Below are positions 35,044-45,200 of a stretch of DNA of 64,000 nucleotides, one piece after another. This DNA comes from Paenibacillus sp. FSL R5-0517 (GTDB taxonomy: Bacteria > Bacillota > Bacilli > Paenibacillales > Paenibacillaceae), in contig NZ_CP150235.1 in assembly GCF_037974355.1 (NCBI RefSeq), positions 5,270,001 to 5,334,000 of the forward strand, read 5' to 3'. Numbering within the stretch: the stretch's first letter is position 1; each line of letters begins with the position of its first letter. Below the pieces are notes generated by a model that was given only the letters and a program-made list of their open reading frames with translations, was not told where the DNA came from and made no database searches. Made by a program: the position numbers and the translations under genes.

Positions 35044-35568
35044 TTACTGGTTATGCAACAACTCTAATAATTGATTCATCACATTCACCATATGCTCACA
35101 TAGTTCAGGAATATCTCCCATCTGGTCTTCATTCACACTACGGTCAAAGTATACATGAGCCATAACGTTGTATGTGATTGGCTCTTCATCAAAGATATAG
35201 CGGATGTTCAGGCACATCCGCTGGTCAGGCCAGCCCATCTGCAATAATGAACGAATAGCCGAGCACTGTGTCTCGGTCTCCTTCACATCCATACCAAACC
35301 GCAGTTCCAATCGGCAACCCGGATGCGCTCCAGGCTTCTCCAATATCTCTGCTGCAAGTTCCTCAAGGGAACTGCTTAATATGACTTCTCCTGTTACTTC
35401 CGGACGATCCCTGAGACAGAACTGTATTGTGAACTCTCTGGACATCACTGCCATCTCCAGCCGATCTTTACGCCCCGTAATCTGAATACGTTCATCCAGG
35501 TTATCCATATCATAGAGATAATTCTCAAACCCGACTTTCAGATTGTCATACACCGTTGGATCAAACAT
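35044..35568 (-). CDS. Conserved-looking hypothetical protein
   Basis: 174 residues, acidic, soluble, with no family that I recognise (MFDPTVYDNLKVGFENYLYDMDNLDERIQITGRKDRLEMAV...). Predicted mixed alpha/beta with a helical C-terminus. The upstream SD is weak (AGTAGGT). It has its own terminator and is followed upstream by the L25 gene, but a separate terminator lies between them. Coding potential is good because the frame is open for its whole length and strongly biased. Confidence 0.7.
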   Translation of the reverse strand: MFDPTVYDNLKVGFENYLYDMDNLDERIQITGRKDRLEMAVMSREFTIQFCLRDRPEVTGEVILSSSLEELAAEILEKPGAHPGCRLELRFGMDVKETETQCSAIRSLLQMGWPDQRMCLNIRYIFDEEPITYNVMAHVYFDRSVNEDQMGDIPELCEHMVNVMNQLLELLHNQ

Positions 35569-35659
35569 TGAAATATACCTACTTTCTTGCCCTTTAACAT
35601 GTATTGTAGTATATTCTTTTCCTTCATGCGACTATCATAACTTCTCGTCCGGGAAATAT

Positions 35660-35685
35660 AAAAAGCCCAGTCCGGGGACTGGGCT
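35660..35685 (-). terminator. Terminator of the L25/Ctc gene
   Basis: Minus strand AGCCCAGTCC / GGACTGGGCT stem followed by TTTTTATA. Confidence 0.88.
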
Positions 35686-35725
35686 TCGGCTAAGCATGGG
35701 GTCTGATGAGATCACCAAGCTTGGC

Positions 35726-36358
35726 TTATTCTTCTTCAGCTTTTTCTTCAGCTGCTGGTTCAGCGGCTTCATCAGCAGAAGCTGTTGGCTCTTCCTCAGC
35801 CGCTTGTGGCGGCATGACGGACGCGATGATTGATTCAGGAGATGTTACGAGTGTCAAACCTTTATCCAGTTTGACGTCCGCTGCAGTCAAGCGATCACCA
35901 ATATCCAATCCGCTAACATCAACTTCAATGGACGTTGGCAGATCCGCAGGCAATCCTTCTACCTCCAGCTGTGTCTCCTGTGTCTGGAATACACCACCCG
36001 CTTTTGAACCGGCTGCTGTACCCTGGAAGTCGATCGATACACTTACGCTGATTGGCTTGTTCTTGGAAATCTGCAAAAAGTCTACATGCAGCAAACGTCC
36101 ATTACGCTCTTGCTGATCCTTGATCAGTACAGGAATCGTTTTACCACCCTCAACATTCAGGTTGAACATTTCGGAGCGGCCTGTGCGTGCCACTTTCAGC
36201 ATCTCTTTTTCATCTACATGTATTGAAGCACCTTCAAGTCCCGGGCCGTAAACGACTGCAGGAACTCGTCCGCCTTGTCTTAACAAGCGCAGTGCTGCAC
36301 CTTTCTTTTCCGTTCTTGGCGTTGCTGTAAGTTGAGCCATTTTTCCGTTGGATTTCAT
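35726..36358 (-). CDS. ctc: 50S ribosomal protein L25 / general stress protein Ctc
   Basis: 210 residues. It has the TL5/CTC layout: an N-terminal 5S-rRNA-binding domain (AQLTATPRTEKKGAALRLLRQGGRVPAVVYGPG), a C-terminal beta domain (GGVFQTQETQLEVEGLPADLPTSIEVDVSGL) and an acidic low-complexity tail. It binds 5S rRNA in the large ribosomal subunit. SD AAGGAGGATG precedes the ATG at 36358. TATAAT lies about 30 bases upstream. In B. subtilis the orthologue is SigB-controlled; no SigB site is visible here. Confidence 0.95.
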   Translation of the reverse strand: MKSNGKMAQLTATPRTEKKGAALRLLRQGGRVPAVVYGPGLEGASIHVDEKEMLKVARTGRSEMFNLNVEGGKTIPVLIKDQQERNGRLLHVDFLQISKNKPISVSVSIDFQGTAAGSKAGGVFQTQETQLEVEGLPADLPTSIEVDVSGLDIGDRLTAADVKLDKGLTLVTSPESIIASVMPPQAAEEEPTASADEAAEPAAEEKAEEE

Positions 36359-36558
36359 GATTGAACATCCTCCTTCAAGGGATCACTACATTATATTTGT
36401 TGGAAAGCGTTAAAGCTTCGCTTATAGACCATAATGGTCTTTTTTCCGTTGGCCGAATCGTGGGCCATATCTATATTTACCCCAATGATAGAGGATCTCA
36501 AACACGAAACAGGACAATTCTTTATTTTCGGCTAAGCTATTCTCCGTGTATTCAGACC

Positions 36559-36588
36559 AAAAAAGCAGTCGGAATCTCTTCCAACTGC
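36559..36588 (-). terminator. Terminator of the larger pullulanase gene
   Basis: Minus strand AGCAGTTGG ... CCGACTGCT followed by TTTTTTG, about 50 bases after the stop. Confidence 0.8.
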
Positions 36589-36638
36589 TGGTTTAGCAAG
36601 GGTTTGACGAACTACGTTCAAAGTTATAAATAAAGAAA

Positions 36639-39518
36639 CTATGCGCTATCACGATCTTCCGTTTTTTCGCTTTCGCGAATGATCTGCATCTCGTCTGACC
36701 CGCTACGGACAATAATGTGCACGTCCCCATCTTCAGGTACAATGTCCACGTAACGGTCTCCGCACGTATCTTTGGCTTCCCATTCGTTCAATCGGATGAT
36801 CAATCCCAGGTGATGCAGACCCGGAGCAACGCGGAAGCGGGCTTCTGCGGCATTACCGACTTGTTCCAACCTTACTGCTCCGTCTTCCATACCTGTGCCC
36901 CACACCCAGACATCCCAACCTTCATAATGCTGGTCATCCCGTTCATATCGAAGCGTGACGGTTCGCGAAATCTGTTTATGAATCGTCACGGCAAGAGATG
37001 CCCTTATTCCTCCAGCTTCAGCAATAATATGGGTTACTCCGGGTGTCATCGCACGTACGATCCCTGCCGCACTCACCGCTGCAAGTTCAGGGTGAGAAGA
37101 GCTCCAGCGTACATTCGAATCCTGTAGCGGCTGACCAAATTGATCAAGGACCAAGGCACGGAAGCGGCTGATGCGGGTCATGTACATGACGGGTTCGCCC
37201 ACAATTTCAATTCGTTCAGCATGACGGTAATCCACTTGTAACATACAACTTGCCGTTATGTCCCCGCAGTGGACTGTAATTGAAGCTTCCCCTCGTTCCA
37301 GTGCATGGATTGTTCCATCAGGCTGGATCTGAATAATATCCGGATCAGAAGAAGTCCAGGTAACCGGGGCTTTTTCTACCACATTGCCAATGCTGTCCCG
37401 TACGATTGCTCGCAGTTGCGTGGTCTCCTTCGGACTGTATACCTGGCGAGGAAAACTAATCTCCACTGTTGACGGCTCAGCGCCTCCAGCACGCTCTGTG
37501 TCATACAGTACCATCAATGACCATCGTTCTATCTGCACAGTACCACGAACAGTCTCGATCAGATCTGTACCTGCCTGATGAGCATTGACTACGACATGCC
37601 AGTCCCCTTCTCCCAGGTCCACATGCTGCTCATGTTCCGTTCCGTTATAAATGACCATAATCTGATTCCAGGTGTCCTGATTCGCACCATTTTGAAGTAT
37701 AAAGGCAACTACATTGCCATCCGCACGAATTACACGAAGGTGATTTCGTACCTGTTCAGCATCAATCATACGAAAAGCGGGATGTGTGCGACGCAGGTGA
37801 ATAAGACCACGATAGTAGTCGAACACCGGTCTGAACCGTGATTTGTTGGCCCATGTGATGGCGTTCACCGCATCCCCGCTCCGATAACTGTTATGATCAC
37901 CGGCTTTGGACCTGAGCAACTCATCCCCTGAATGCAGGAACGGAATGCCTTGAGAAGTCAGCAGAATGCCGGAAGACAGTAACGAGCGACGAACCATTTC
38001 ATGATCCAAAACATCATCTGCATCCACATACCGATAAGGATCTGCTGCTTTTACAGCGGACTCAGCACTCCCACCACCCACGGGCTGTCCGTCCTTCCAT
38101 ACGGGAAATCCTAATTCATGTCTTAGGTTCATGGTTGTTGCAATTTTATCCCACAGATTGAGGTTGTCGTGGGCAGTTACATAATTGACAACTTCCACAG
38201 GTGAAGATGTGAAATCATCCAGTGCTCCGGCTAATCCTCTGAGAATCTCATATTCCTGTCCTCCGGCACCCGTGACAAACCCTCTGCCACTTCCATCACT
38301 ATCCCCCTTGATTGCGCTGCGAAAATGATCATTAAATACTGCAAATCCCTGACCTCGCTGGGTTCCTTTTAATGTTTTGCGGTCCAAAGGCGAATCTCCA
38401 CCCGTCCAAGGTTCCCCATAGATCAGAAATACCGGATCGATCTGCTCCCGCAATTCGCGTGTCAATTCATTCATCGTTTCCGTATCTATTAGAGCCATAA
38501 GGTCAAATCGAAATCCGTCCACATGATATTCTTCTGCCCAATATCGGAGAGAATCCACAATATATTTTCGCACCATTGGACGCTCAGTCGCCAGTTCATT
38601 GCCTACACCGGAACCATCACTGAGGGTGCCATCCTCCCGATAACGGTAATAATAGCCGGGTACGATCCGTTCAAACGGTCCTTCTTCCACGCTGTACGTA
38701 TGATTATAGACAACATCAAGTACAACACGAATACCTTGTCTGTGCAGCGATTGTACGAGTGATTTGAGCTCCCGAATTCGAACTGCCGGATCACGAGGGT
38801 CGGTAGCGTAGGAACCTTCGGGAACGTTATAATGTTGCGGATCATATCCCCAGTTGTATGGTGCTCGGACATTAGAACCAACGTCAGCTGTAGCGAGTTC
38901 ATTCACCGTCTGATAATCCGCCACAGGCAGAAGATGTACATGAGTGACTCCCAGTTCGGCAAGATGGTCTACACCAATACTATTGCCTGCTCTATCCGTC
39001 AGACCGGATGCTGTGAATGCCAGATATTTTCCCTTATACGGAATATCGGCATGTGGGTCTGAGGAGAAATCACGGACATGCAACTCATATAACACGGCAT
39101 CGACAGGACGCAGAAAAGCAGGTTTGACATCCAGTTCCCAATCGACCGGATTGGTGGTGTCAGGATCTATAATAGCCGTTCGTTGCCCATTGGCCGTTAC
39201 CGCTCTCGCGTAAGGATCAACAACGACTTCAATCCGCTGATCATTATGAGTGATACGGTACATATAATAATAACCTGCCCAATCGCCTGTAAGCTCTAAA
39301 GTCCATATTCCATCCGCATCACGTGTCAAGGAATGTTCCCTTTCACCCTTATGCTCTTGCACCTTACCTTCCTCGTTGTAATGCCCTTCATCTTCAAAAA
39401 TCAATATATCAACCTGTTGTGCCGTAGGTGCCCACAATTTAAAAGTACTTGCAGCACGAGTATATGTTAAGCCAAGATCGTTGCCTTCGTAACGAAAAGA
39501 AGTCCATTCCGGCATCGT
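36639..39518 (-). CDS. Type I pullulanase with Ig-like and C-terminal CBM41-like domains
   Basis: 959 residues. N-terminal CBM48-like beta domain (~1-110). GH13_14 catalytic domain with YNWGYDPQHYNVPEGSY, DVVYNHT, GFRFDLMALID (nucleophile Asp), IYGEPW (acid/base Glu) and NYVTAHDN. Then two Big_2 Ig-like domains (~650-830; TWTSSDPDIIQIQPDGTI, RWSSSHPELAAVSAAGIV) and a C-terminal unit (TLRYERDDQHYEGWDVWVWGTG) like CBM41/PUD. It debranches alpha-1,6 links in pullulan, glycogen or starch. No signal peptide is visible, which is odd for Ig-like and CBM41 domains. The start at 39518 has GGCGGTGGG upstream. Confidence 0.9.
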   Translation of the reverse strand, partial: TMPEWTSFRYEGNDLGLTYTRAASTFKLWAPTAQQVDILIFEDEGHYNEEGKVQEHKGEREHSLTRDADGIWTLELTGDWAGYYYMYRITHNDQRIEVVVDPYARAVTANGQRTAIIDPDTTNPVDWELDVKPAFLRPVDAVLYELHVRDFSSDPHADIPYKGKYLAFTASGLTDRAGNSIGVDHLAELGVTHVHLLPVADYQTVNELATADVGSNVRAPYNWGYDPQHYNVPEGSYATDPRDPAVRIRELKSLVQSLHRQGIRVVLDVVYNHTYSVEEGPFERIVPGYYYRYREDGTLSDGSGVGNELATERPMVRKYIVDSLRYWAEEYHVDGFRFDLMALIDTETMNELTRELREQIDPVFLIYGEPWTGGDSPLDRKTLKGTQRGQGFAVFNDHFRSAIKGDSDGSGRGFVTGAGGQEYEILRGLAGALDDFTSSPVEVVNYVTAHDNLNLWDKIATTMNLRHELGFPVWKDGQPVGGGSAESAVKAADPYRYVDADDVLDHEMVRRSLLSSGILLTSQGIPFLHSGDELLRSKAGDHNSYRSGDAVNAITWANKSRFRPVFDYYRGLIHLRRTHPAFRMIDAEQVRNHLRVIRADGNVVAFILQNGANQDTWNQIMVIYNGTEHEQHVDLGEGDWHVVVNAHQAGTDLIETVRGTVQIERWSLMVLYDTERAGGAEPSTVEISFPRQVYSPKETTQLRAIVRDSIGNVVEKAPVTWTSSDPDIIQIQPDGTIHALERGEASITVHCGDITASCMLQVDYRHAERIEIVGEPVMYMTRISRFRALVLDQFGQPLQDSNVRWSSSHPELAAVSAAGIVRAMTPGVTHIIAEAGGIRASLAVTIHKQISRTVTLRYERDDQHYEGWDVWVWGTGMEDGAVRLEQVGNAAEARFRVAPGLHHLGLIIRLNEWEAKDTCGDRYVDIVPEDGDVHIIVRSGSDEMQIIRESEKTEDRDSA

Positions 39519-39635
39519 TCCCACCGCCTTTATATCCATTGTTTTCGTGTTGTCCCGATGTTACGGAGCGGGACGGGATTTGTCAACCCGGGGTTGTCTG
39601 TACTCATCATATCGGTTCAATTTGTGTATTCAATT

Positions 39636-39649
39636 AGCAATCGCTTTCA
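39636..39649 (-). promoter_or_regulatory. cre-like site before the larger pullulanase
   Basis: TGAAAGCGATTGCT on the minus strand matches the CcpA cre consensus TGNAANCGNWNNCA except the last base. It lies about 120 bases before the start codon. Confidence 0.4.
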
Positions 39650-39867
39650 AAATATAGGATATGAAAACAAGTGCCATAGATTGACAGCATATGTACCTGT
39701 CCTGACAAAAAAAGTTTGAAAAATACAAGAATAAAAATAAATTACAGGATGTCATCTGCTTTCCAAACAAATCTATACTTAGCTACGCATTGAACTGGCG
39801 GATGTTTTAGTATTTCCGAGTATAACAAACTCCTGTTTATGGTCGAGCCATCGCTCTTTAACTCGAC

Positions 39868-39897
39868 AAAAAATCGCCCTTCCGATTGGAAGGACGA
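39868..39897 (-). terminator. Terminator of the shorter pullulanase gene
   Basis: Minus strand TCGTCCTTCC / GGAAGGGCGA followed by TTTTTTG. The rest of the 467-base gap between the pullulanase genes holds the upstream region of the larger gene and no ORF with an SD. Confidence 0.8.
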
Positions 39898-40005
39898 CTC
39901 ATTTTCATTTTTCACCCGATCTACAGGACAATTGAACATGTCCTTATTTAAGCACGCTCCCTTTTACTAGCACACTACATTCTCTTGCTTGGAGATTAAG
40001 GTCGA

Positions 40006-42054
40006 TTAGGAATTGGAATACATCACCGTTATGGATAGCCCGTTCACATTTACCTGTCCGTCCTGTACGGTGCGTATCGTATCCACGCCGGCTTGTCCTT
40101 TCTCAACTATTACATTCCATGTTCCTGCGGGAACAGAGAGGTCACGGTTTTCCTTTGCCGCGTTATAGATGACGACAATGCGTTCCCAAGGATCGCTGGC
40201 TGCTGTACCGTTCAGTTCATACGTCAGTAGCCCCTTATCTTTTTCGATTAGACGAACATGCTTCTCGATCTCTTCCCGTGTACGAAGCCGAAATACGGGA
40301 TGCTCTCGCCGAAGAAGAATCAGCCCACGGTAATAGTCAAACACTGGCTTGAACAGCTGCTTTTGCTCCCAATGAATGGCGTTGACTGCGTCTCCACTCT
40401 GGTGGCTGTTGGCATCCCCATATTTACTGCGAAGCAGCTCATCTCCAGCGGCGATCAGGGGTACACCCTGGGAGGTTAGAACAATACCGTTGGCAAGCAA
40501 ACAACGCCTAACGGTCTCATTCTCCAGAATGTGTTCCGGATCAATCTGCAGGTAAGGCTTAGCCTTCTCTACAGCCTCTTCCACACTTTCGCAACCGCGA
40601 ATACACCCATCCTCGTCATAGGTGAGGAAATTCAAGGTATCGTGGAGTCCTTGTGTACGTGCGACTTTGTCCCACAGGTTGAGATTATCATGCACCGTTA
40701 CATAGTTGATCGTCTCGGATGGACCATCCGTAAAATCCTGAACGGCTCCCCGGACGCCAGTCCACAATTCGTCTTCTTTCCCGTCCGCCCCCGTCGCAAA
40801 TCCCGTACCCACTCCATCGCTGTCTCCCTTGATCACGCCGCGGAAATTATCGTTAAACACAGCAAAACCCGCCCCGCGTTGCGTTCCTTTTAGGGTCATA
40901 TCATCCCCAAGTGGCGAATCGAGTGCGCCCCATGGTTCACCATATAACAAAATGGAAGGTGACACTTCGGTATGCAATTCCGCTGCAAGCTGTTTCATCG
41001 TAGTGGTGTCGATCAGGCCCATCAGATCAAAGCGAAAACCGTCCACATGGTACTCCTCTGCCCAGTAGCGGACCGAGTCGATGATAAACTTGCGAACCAT
41101 GGCGCGTTCAGTAGCCACCTCATTACCCGTACCTGAACCATTGCTATAGGTCCCATCGGCGTTTTCACGATAGTAGTACCCTGGTACAAGTTTTTCAAAA
41201 GAGCTGCCTTCCGTATCAAACGTATGATTATACACCACATCCATAATGACACCTATTCCCTTGTTATGAAGGGCAAGCACCATGGATTTGAACTCACGAA
41301 TTCGTGTCTCCGGGTCGTCTGCACGTGATGCATAGGAACCTTCCGGCACATTATAATGGAGCGGGTCATATCCCCAGTTATAGTTGGAGGCATCCGTCGT
41401 ATCACCATCTACTCTGGATTCATCTACCGTCGCAAAATCAAATACGGGTAGCAAATGCACATGGGTAATCCCTAGTTCAACCAAATGATCGATCCCTAGT
41501 GTGTTGCCCTTCGAATCACGCAGATCTGTCTCGGTAAAAGCCAAGTACTTGCCTTTATTCGTTATTCCCGACGAAGGGTGAATGGAGAAATCACGGACAT
41601 GCAGTTCGTACAGGACTGCATCTACAGGACTGGTCAATTCGGAGCGTATATCCTCACTCCATCCGTTCGGATGTGTCTGCTCCAGTCTGACAATTACACC
41701 CATTTCTCCATTCATGGTCACGGCTCGTGCGTAAGGATCTACAGCATTGGTCGAATGTCCATCTTCGAAAGTAGGCTTGTACATGTAACGGTAGCCGCTT
41801 AAATCGCCCTCCAGTTCCAGAAACCAGGTGCCTTGTTCTTTCTTTTGCATAGGTATCGCCTGCTGTTTCCGTTGATTGGGCTCTTCTTCAGGGTTCCCTC
41901 CTGTCAAAGGCGGGTACAGAAGTAGTTCCATCTGAACGGCTAACGGTGACCAGACTTTGAAGCGACAGGCTTGTGCTTCTAAGGTGACACCTAAATCTCT
42001 TCCTCTGTATGTATCATCTGAAATCAATAGTTCCTGCTTACCCTCTTCAATCAT
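40006..42054 (-). CDS. Type I pullulanase (GH13_14)
   Basis: 682 residues, close to the usual length of cytoplasmic PulA/AmyX pullulanases. It has an N-terminal CBM48 (CRFKVWSPLAVQMELLLYPP), YNWGYDPLHYNVPEGSY, DVVYNHTFD, GFRFDLMGLID, LLYGEPWGA and INYVTVHDN, so the catalytic triad is intact. No signal peptide; expected to debranch maltodextrin or glycogen in the cytoplasm. The ATG at 42054 follows GAGAGGGGAAC. It is a paralogue of the longer gene downstream but has no Ig-like or CBM41 part. Each has its own terminator. Confidence 0.93.
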   Translation of the reverse strand: MIEEGKQELLISDDTYRGRDLGVTLEAQACRFKVWSPLAVQMELLLYPPLTGGNPEEEPNQRKQQAIPMQKKEQGTWFLELEGDLSGYRYMYKPTFEDGHSTNAVDPYARAVTMNGEMGVIVRLEQTHPNGWSEDIRSELTSPVDAVLYELHVRDFSIHPSSGITNKGKYLAFTETDLRDSKGNTLGIDHLVELGITHVHLLPVFDFATVDESRVDGDTTDASNYNWGYDPLHYNVPEGSYASRADDPETRIREFKSMVLALHNKGIGVIMDVVYNHTFDTEGSSFEKLVPGYYYRENADGTYSNGSGTGNEVATERAMVRKFIIDSVRYWAEEYHVDGFRFDLMGLIDTTTMKQLAAELHTEVSPSILLYGEPWGALDSPLGDDMTLKGTQRGAGFAVFNDNFRGVIKGDSDGVGTGFATGADGKEDELWTGVRGAVQDFTDGPSETINYVTVHDNLNLWDKVARTQGLHDTLNFLTYDEDGCIRGCESVEEAVEKAKPYLQIDPEHILENETVRRCLLANGIVLTSQGVPLIAAGDELLRSKYGDANSHQSGDAVNAIHWEQKQLFKPVFDYYRGLILLRREHPVFRLRTREEIEKHVRLIEKDKGLLTYELNGTAASDPWERIVVIYNAAKENRDLSVPAGTWNVIVEKGQAGVDTIRTVQDGQVNVNGLSITVMYSNS

Positions 42055-42155
42055 ATGTGTTGTTCCCCTCTCGTTGAGAAAATTATGAATATGGATAGAA
42101 CGAGTGCTCCTTACCCTTTATACCCGTTCTGCTGCCCAACCATAATCCCAATTAG

Positions 42156-42203
42156 ACAAAAGAAGACAAACGTCATGTAGATTCACATAACGTCTGCCTT
42201 CTT
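42156..42203 (-). terminator. Terminator of the large surface-protein gene
   Basis: Minus strand 18-bp stem (with G-U pairs) starting AAGAAGGCAGACGTTATG, loop ~8, followed by TTTTGTC. Confidence 0.8.
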
Positions 42204-42223
42204 AATGGATCGATAACTTCTCT

Positions 42224-45200
42224 CTAATGCGGTACCTGGGATTGGAAATCATTACGGCTGGATTGATCGGCGTGGTACCAAACCACGTCCCCATCTTGCA
42301 TCGGCCAGCTTTTCCCCTGACTATCTACCGGGCTGTAATCGAAACCTTCCATTTGCCATTGATTCATTAACGGCGCATGAATGTATTGCAGATGGGGTGC
42401 ATTCGTATCGCCGCTGCGCAACGTTTCGATGTTGAAGTTCACTACAATGTAACCGTCCCTCAGAAATACTGTTGCCTTCTCATCCAACTGGTTTTGTCTG
42501 GCAAGTAATTCGAGATCGGTTCCTTTGGGCACCGCATATACATCCGCTGGCAAGCTATATTCCCCATACCAGCGCTGAATCGCTGCATTCGCCCGATCCA
42601 CATTAACACTGGAGGGAATATCTGTTTTTGGGCCAATAAGTGTGCGGATCTGTGAAGGGAGAATCATCCAGTTATACCGACCTACCCACGTTTTATAATG
42701 AGAGGTCTGATCCACGAAACGAACCATATGTTCGGCGAGTGACCCTTGAATACGTTCTTCCTCCGACAGTTCATAGGTATACTGGTAGCGCGCCGTATCC
42801 CCCAACTCCGTACCGGGTACATTCCGCAACCGTGAGTTCAGCACAACAAAGCGTTTCTCTAAATCCTGTGCCGATCCGATACGAATAAGTCGTTCCTGTC
42901 CCCGATGGTAGTATAAATTCACTTCTTGCCGGGTGGTGCCATCTTTGCTCACAAAAGAGAACGTTGGCGTGATTCGGATACCATCCTGTTTCCCAAACAT
43001 ATTACCTTTGGTCTTCAGATCAAACTTGAAATGGTAACCCGTCTTCACCGCTGCATTTCGGAAGCCTTGTACCGGATGACTGCCGGGACGAATAGGCAGA
43101 ACATAAGGAGCCAAATTACCTCGGGGATCTCCGTCGATACTGTTTCCTCCGGTCCAGTAGCTCACACCCGTTGGTTCAGGGCTGCCCATCCGCTTGCGGA
43201 ACACATTCTCCCAGTTGTAGTCCGAAATATCCGTGATATGAAAATCATACAACCGTCCGATAACCTCTACAGCAACGGTATCTGCTGCAACATGATGGGT
43301 CAGATTTGTGTTGGCATCTTGTTGTTCTGTAAAGTTTGCAGGTGCATTTTCGGCAATATTACGAAACTCTATCTGATAGTTCCCTTCATCTACCCATACA
43401 GGAAGATAAAAAGGGGTGTCCAACTGATTTACCGGAATATCCACCCAAGTCATGGCCGGGATAAATTGGCTTCTGGCTGCATTATAAACATCGAATGGGA
43501 AACGAACCTGTTTGATCCGGAAATATTTTGCATAATCACGGTTTCCATAACCAGGGTAACTCCCTATATCCAAATGTTGACCTGAAGTTGGGATTCGTAC
43601 AACAAATGGACGCTCTAGAATAAGTGCAGCTCTGGTCGGATCAGGCGTAGTCTTCTGGTTATGCGGCTGATCATCGGATACCCAGGCATAGTTCACAACT
43701 GGAGTATGTACTGTCACCGAGTTGATGCCCAGAATGGGGAACTTCTGATCCTGCCCTCCGTTAATGTTGCCAGGGAGCAGTCCATACGTAATCTCACCCG
43801 TGGTGGGCTGGTTAGCTTTGTTCATCAATGTGTTCTTGATCGTCAGTCGGTTCTGGTACAGAACAAGATCCCCAATCATGCCCGGCTGGGAGATAGTTCC
43901 CGGTTGCGGAGCTGATTTTGCTACTGGAGCGGGGTCCATAATCGTCGCCCCATTAAAGGTTACCTTATCGTTATTTACATTGTTCTCTCTAACCTTCGCT
44001 TCAGCTTCAGATTGAAACAATGACGTTTCATCTGGCGTAGGCGGTTCATCGGAACCACCCGGAACACCTTGGATGCCAAGATCAATTTCTTGACATGGCG
44101 CAGGTTTCACATGAGTGTTAACCGCAGTATCCATAGCCGATTGCAAAGTCGGTGGAGAATATGCATTGGGCGTCAGGGTCACGGTGTCACCGTAACCACC
44201 TAGCGCATAGTTAGATACCTTTGCCTCATTTAACTTGTATACCTCCAGATTATCGATCTGCCAATAGCTATATGTCCTTGTTACTTGCATGATTTTATCC
44301 CCAGGGACGTCAAGTTCTCTGGGCTCAGGAGGTGTTCCTGGATCCCCCTCACCACTAGAAGCTCTTCCCGGAATCGTCCAGGTTTTATGATAAACCCTTT
44401 TCACAGGAACCTTGTAAGTCACCGTTCCTGTCATGTTAACCCAACGGTGATGAAACAGATATTCCTTGGCCAAGACATTGGCATAGAGATCTTCCGAGGT
44501 CGGAATACCACGGGTAACATCGAACTTCTCAGATCCCCGATCGTCCGCCTTCAACACACCTCGAACAGATGGGTCTATAACCGATGCTTCGATAACCGCG
44601 CCTCTACTAGGTGGGCTGATGGTCACTGAGCAAGCGTTCACAGGATCTCCCCCATTATCCGTGCAGTCCTTCACCTCAAGCACCTGAGACCCTTGTTCAT
44701 CCAGTTGCTGAGCAGAATCAACAAAATGGGCTTTGATGGTAGTGCTGCCCACGATCCCTTTTGTTGTAATTTTGCCGTCTGCGCCGATCGTTGCCACAGT
44801 TGGATTCGAACTCTGCCACGTCAATTTGGGATGAGCCGTCAGCTTATGAACAGTGCGATCCGGTTTGGTTAGAACGGCTTCTGCCTGTAGAGCTGTCGTA
44901 TTGGCTTTACAAGCATTCGGCAGATTCACAACGAGTCCTGGCTCCGACGTGACTGTTATGGTCGCAGTATCCGAGATCAGATATGTACCATTGTTCCAGA
45001 TCGCACGCACAGTGACTGTGCCCGGACTTTCGGCTTTCAACATTCCGGTTTTCAACTCTATACTTGCAATCGACTCGTCAGAAGAAAACCATTTGATCTC
45101 CGCTTCTCTTCGTGACACGTCGATGCCCTCACCAAAGGCTGTCGCACCATAGCCCTTAGTCTTCACCAAGGCTTCCATCTGCTGGGTTTGACCTAGGGTA

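Noticed and set aside
36361-36633. Open frame of 90 codons on the plus strand upstream of L25
   Set aside because: It begins inside the L25 upstream region, has no SD, and its sequence resembles no protein. A small hairpin with T-run at 36425-36444 inside it is also unexplained.
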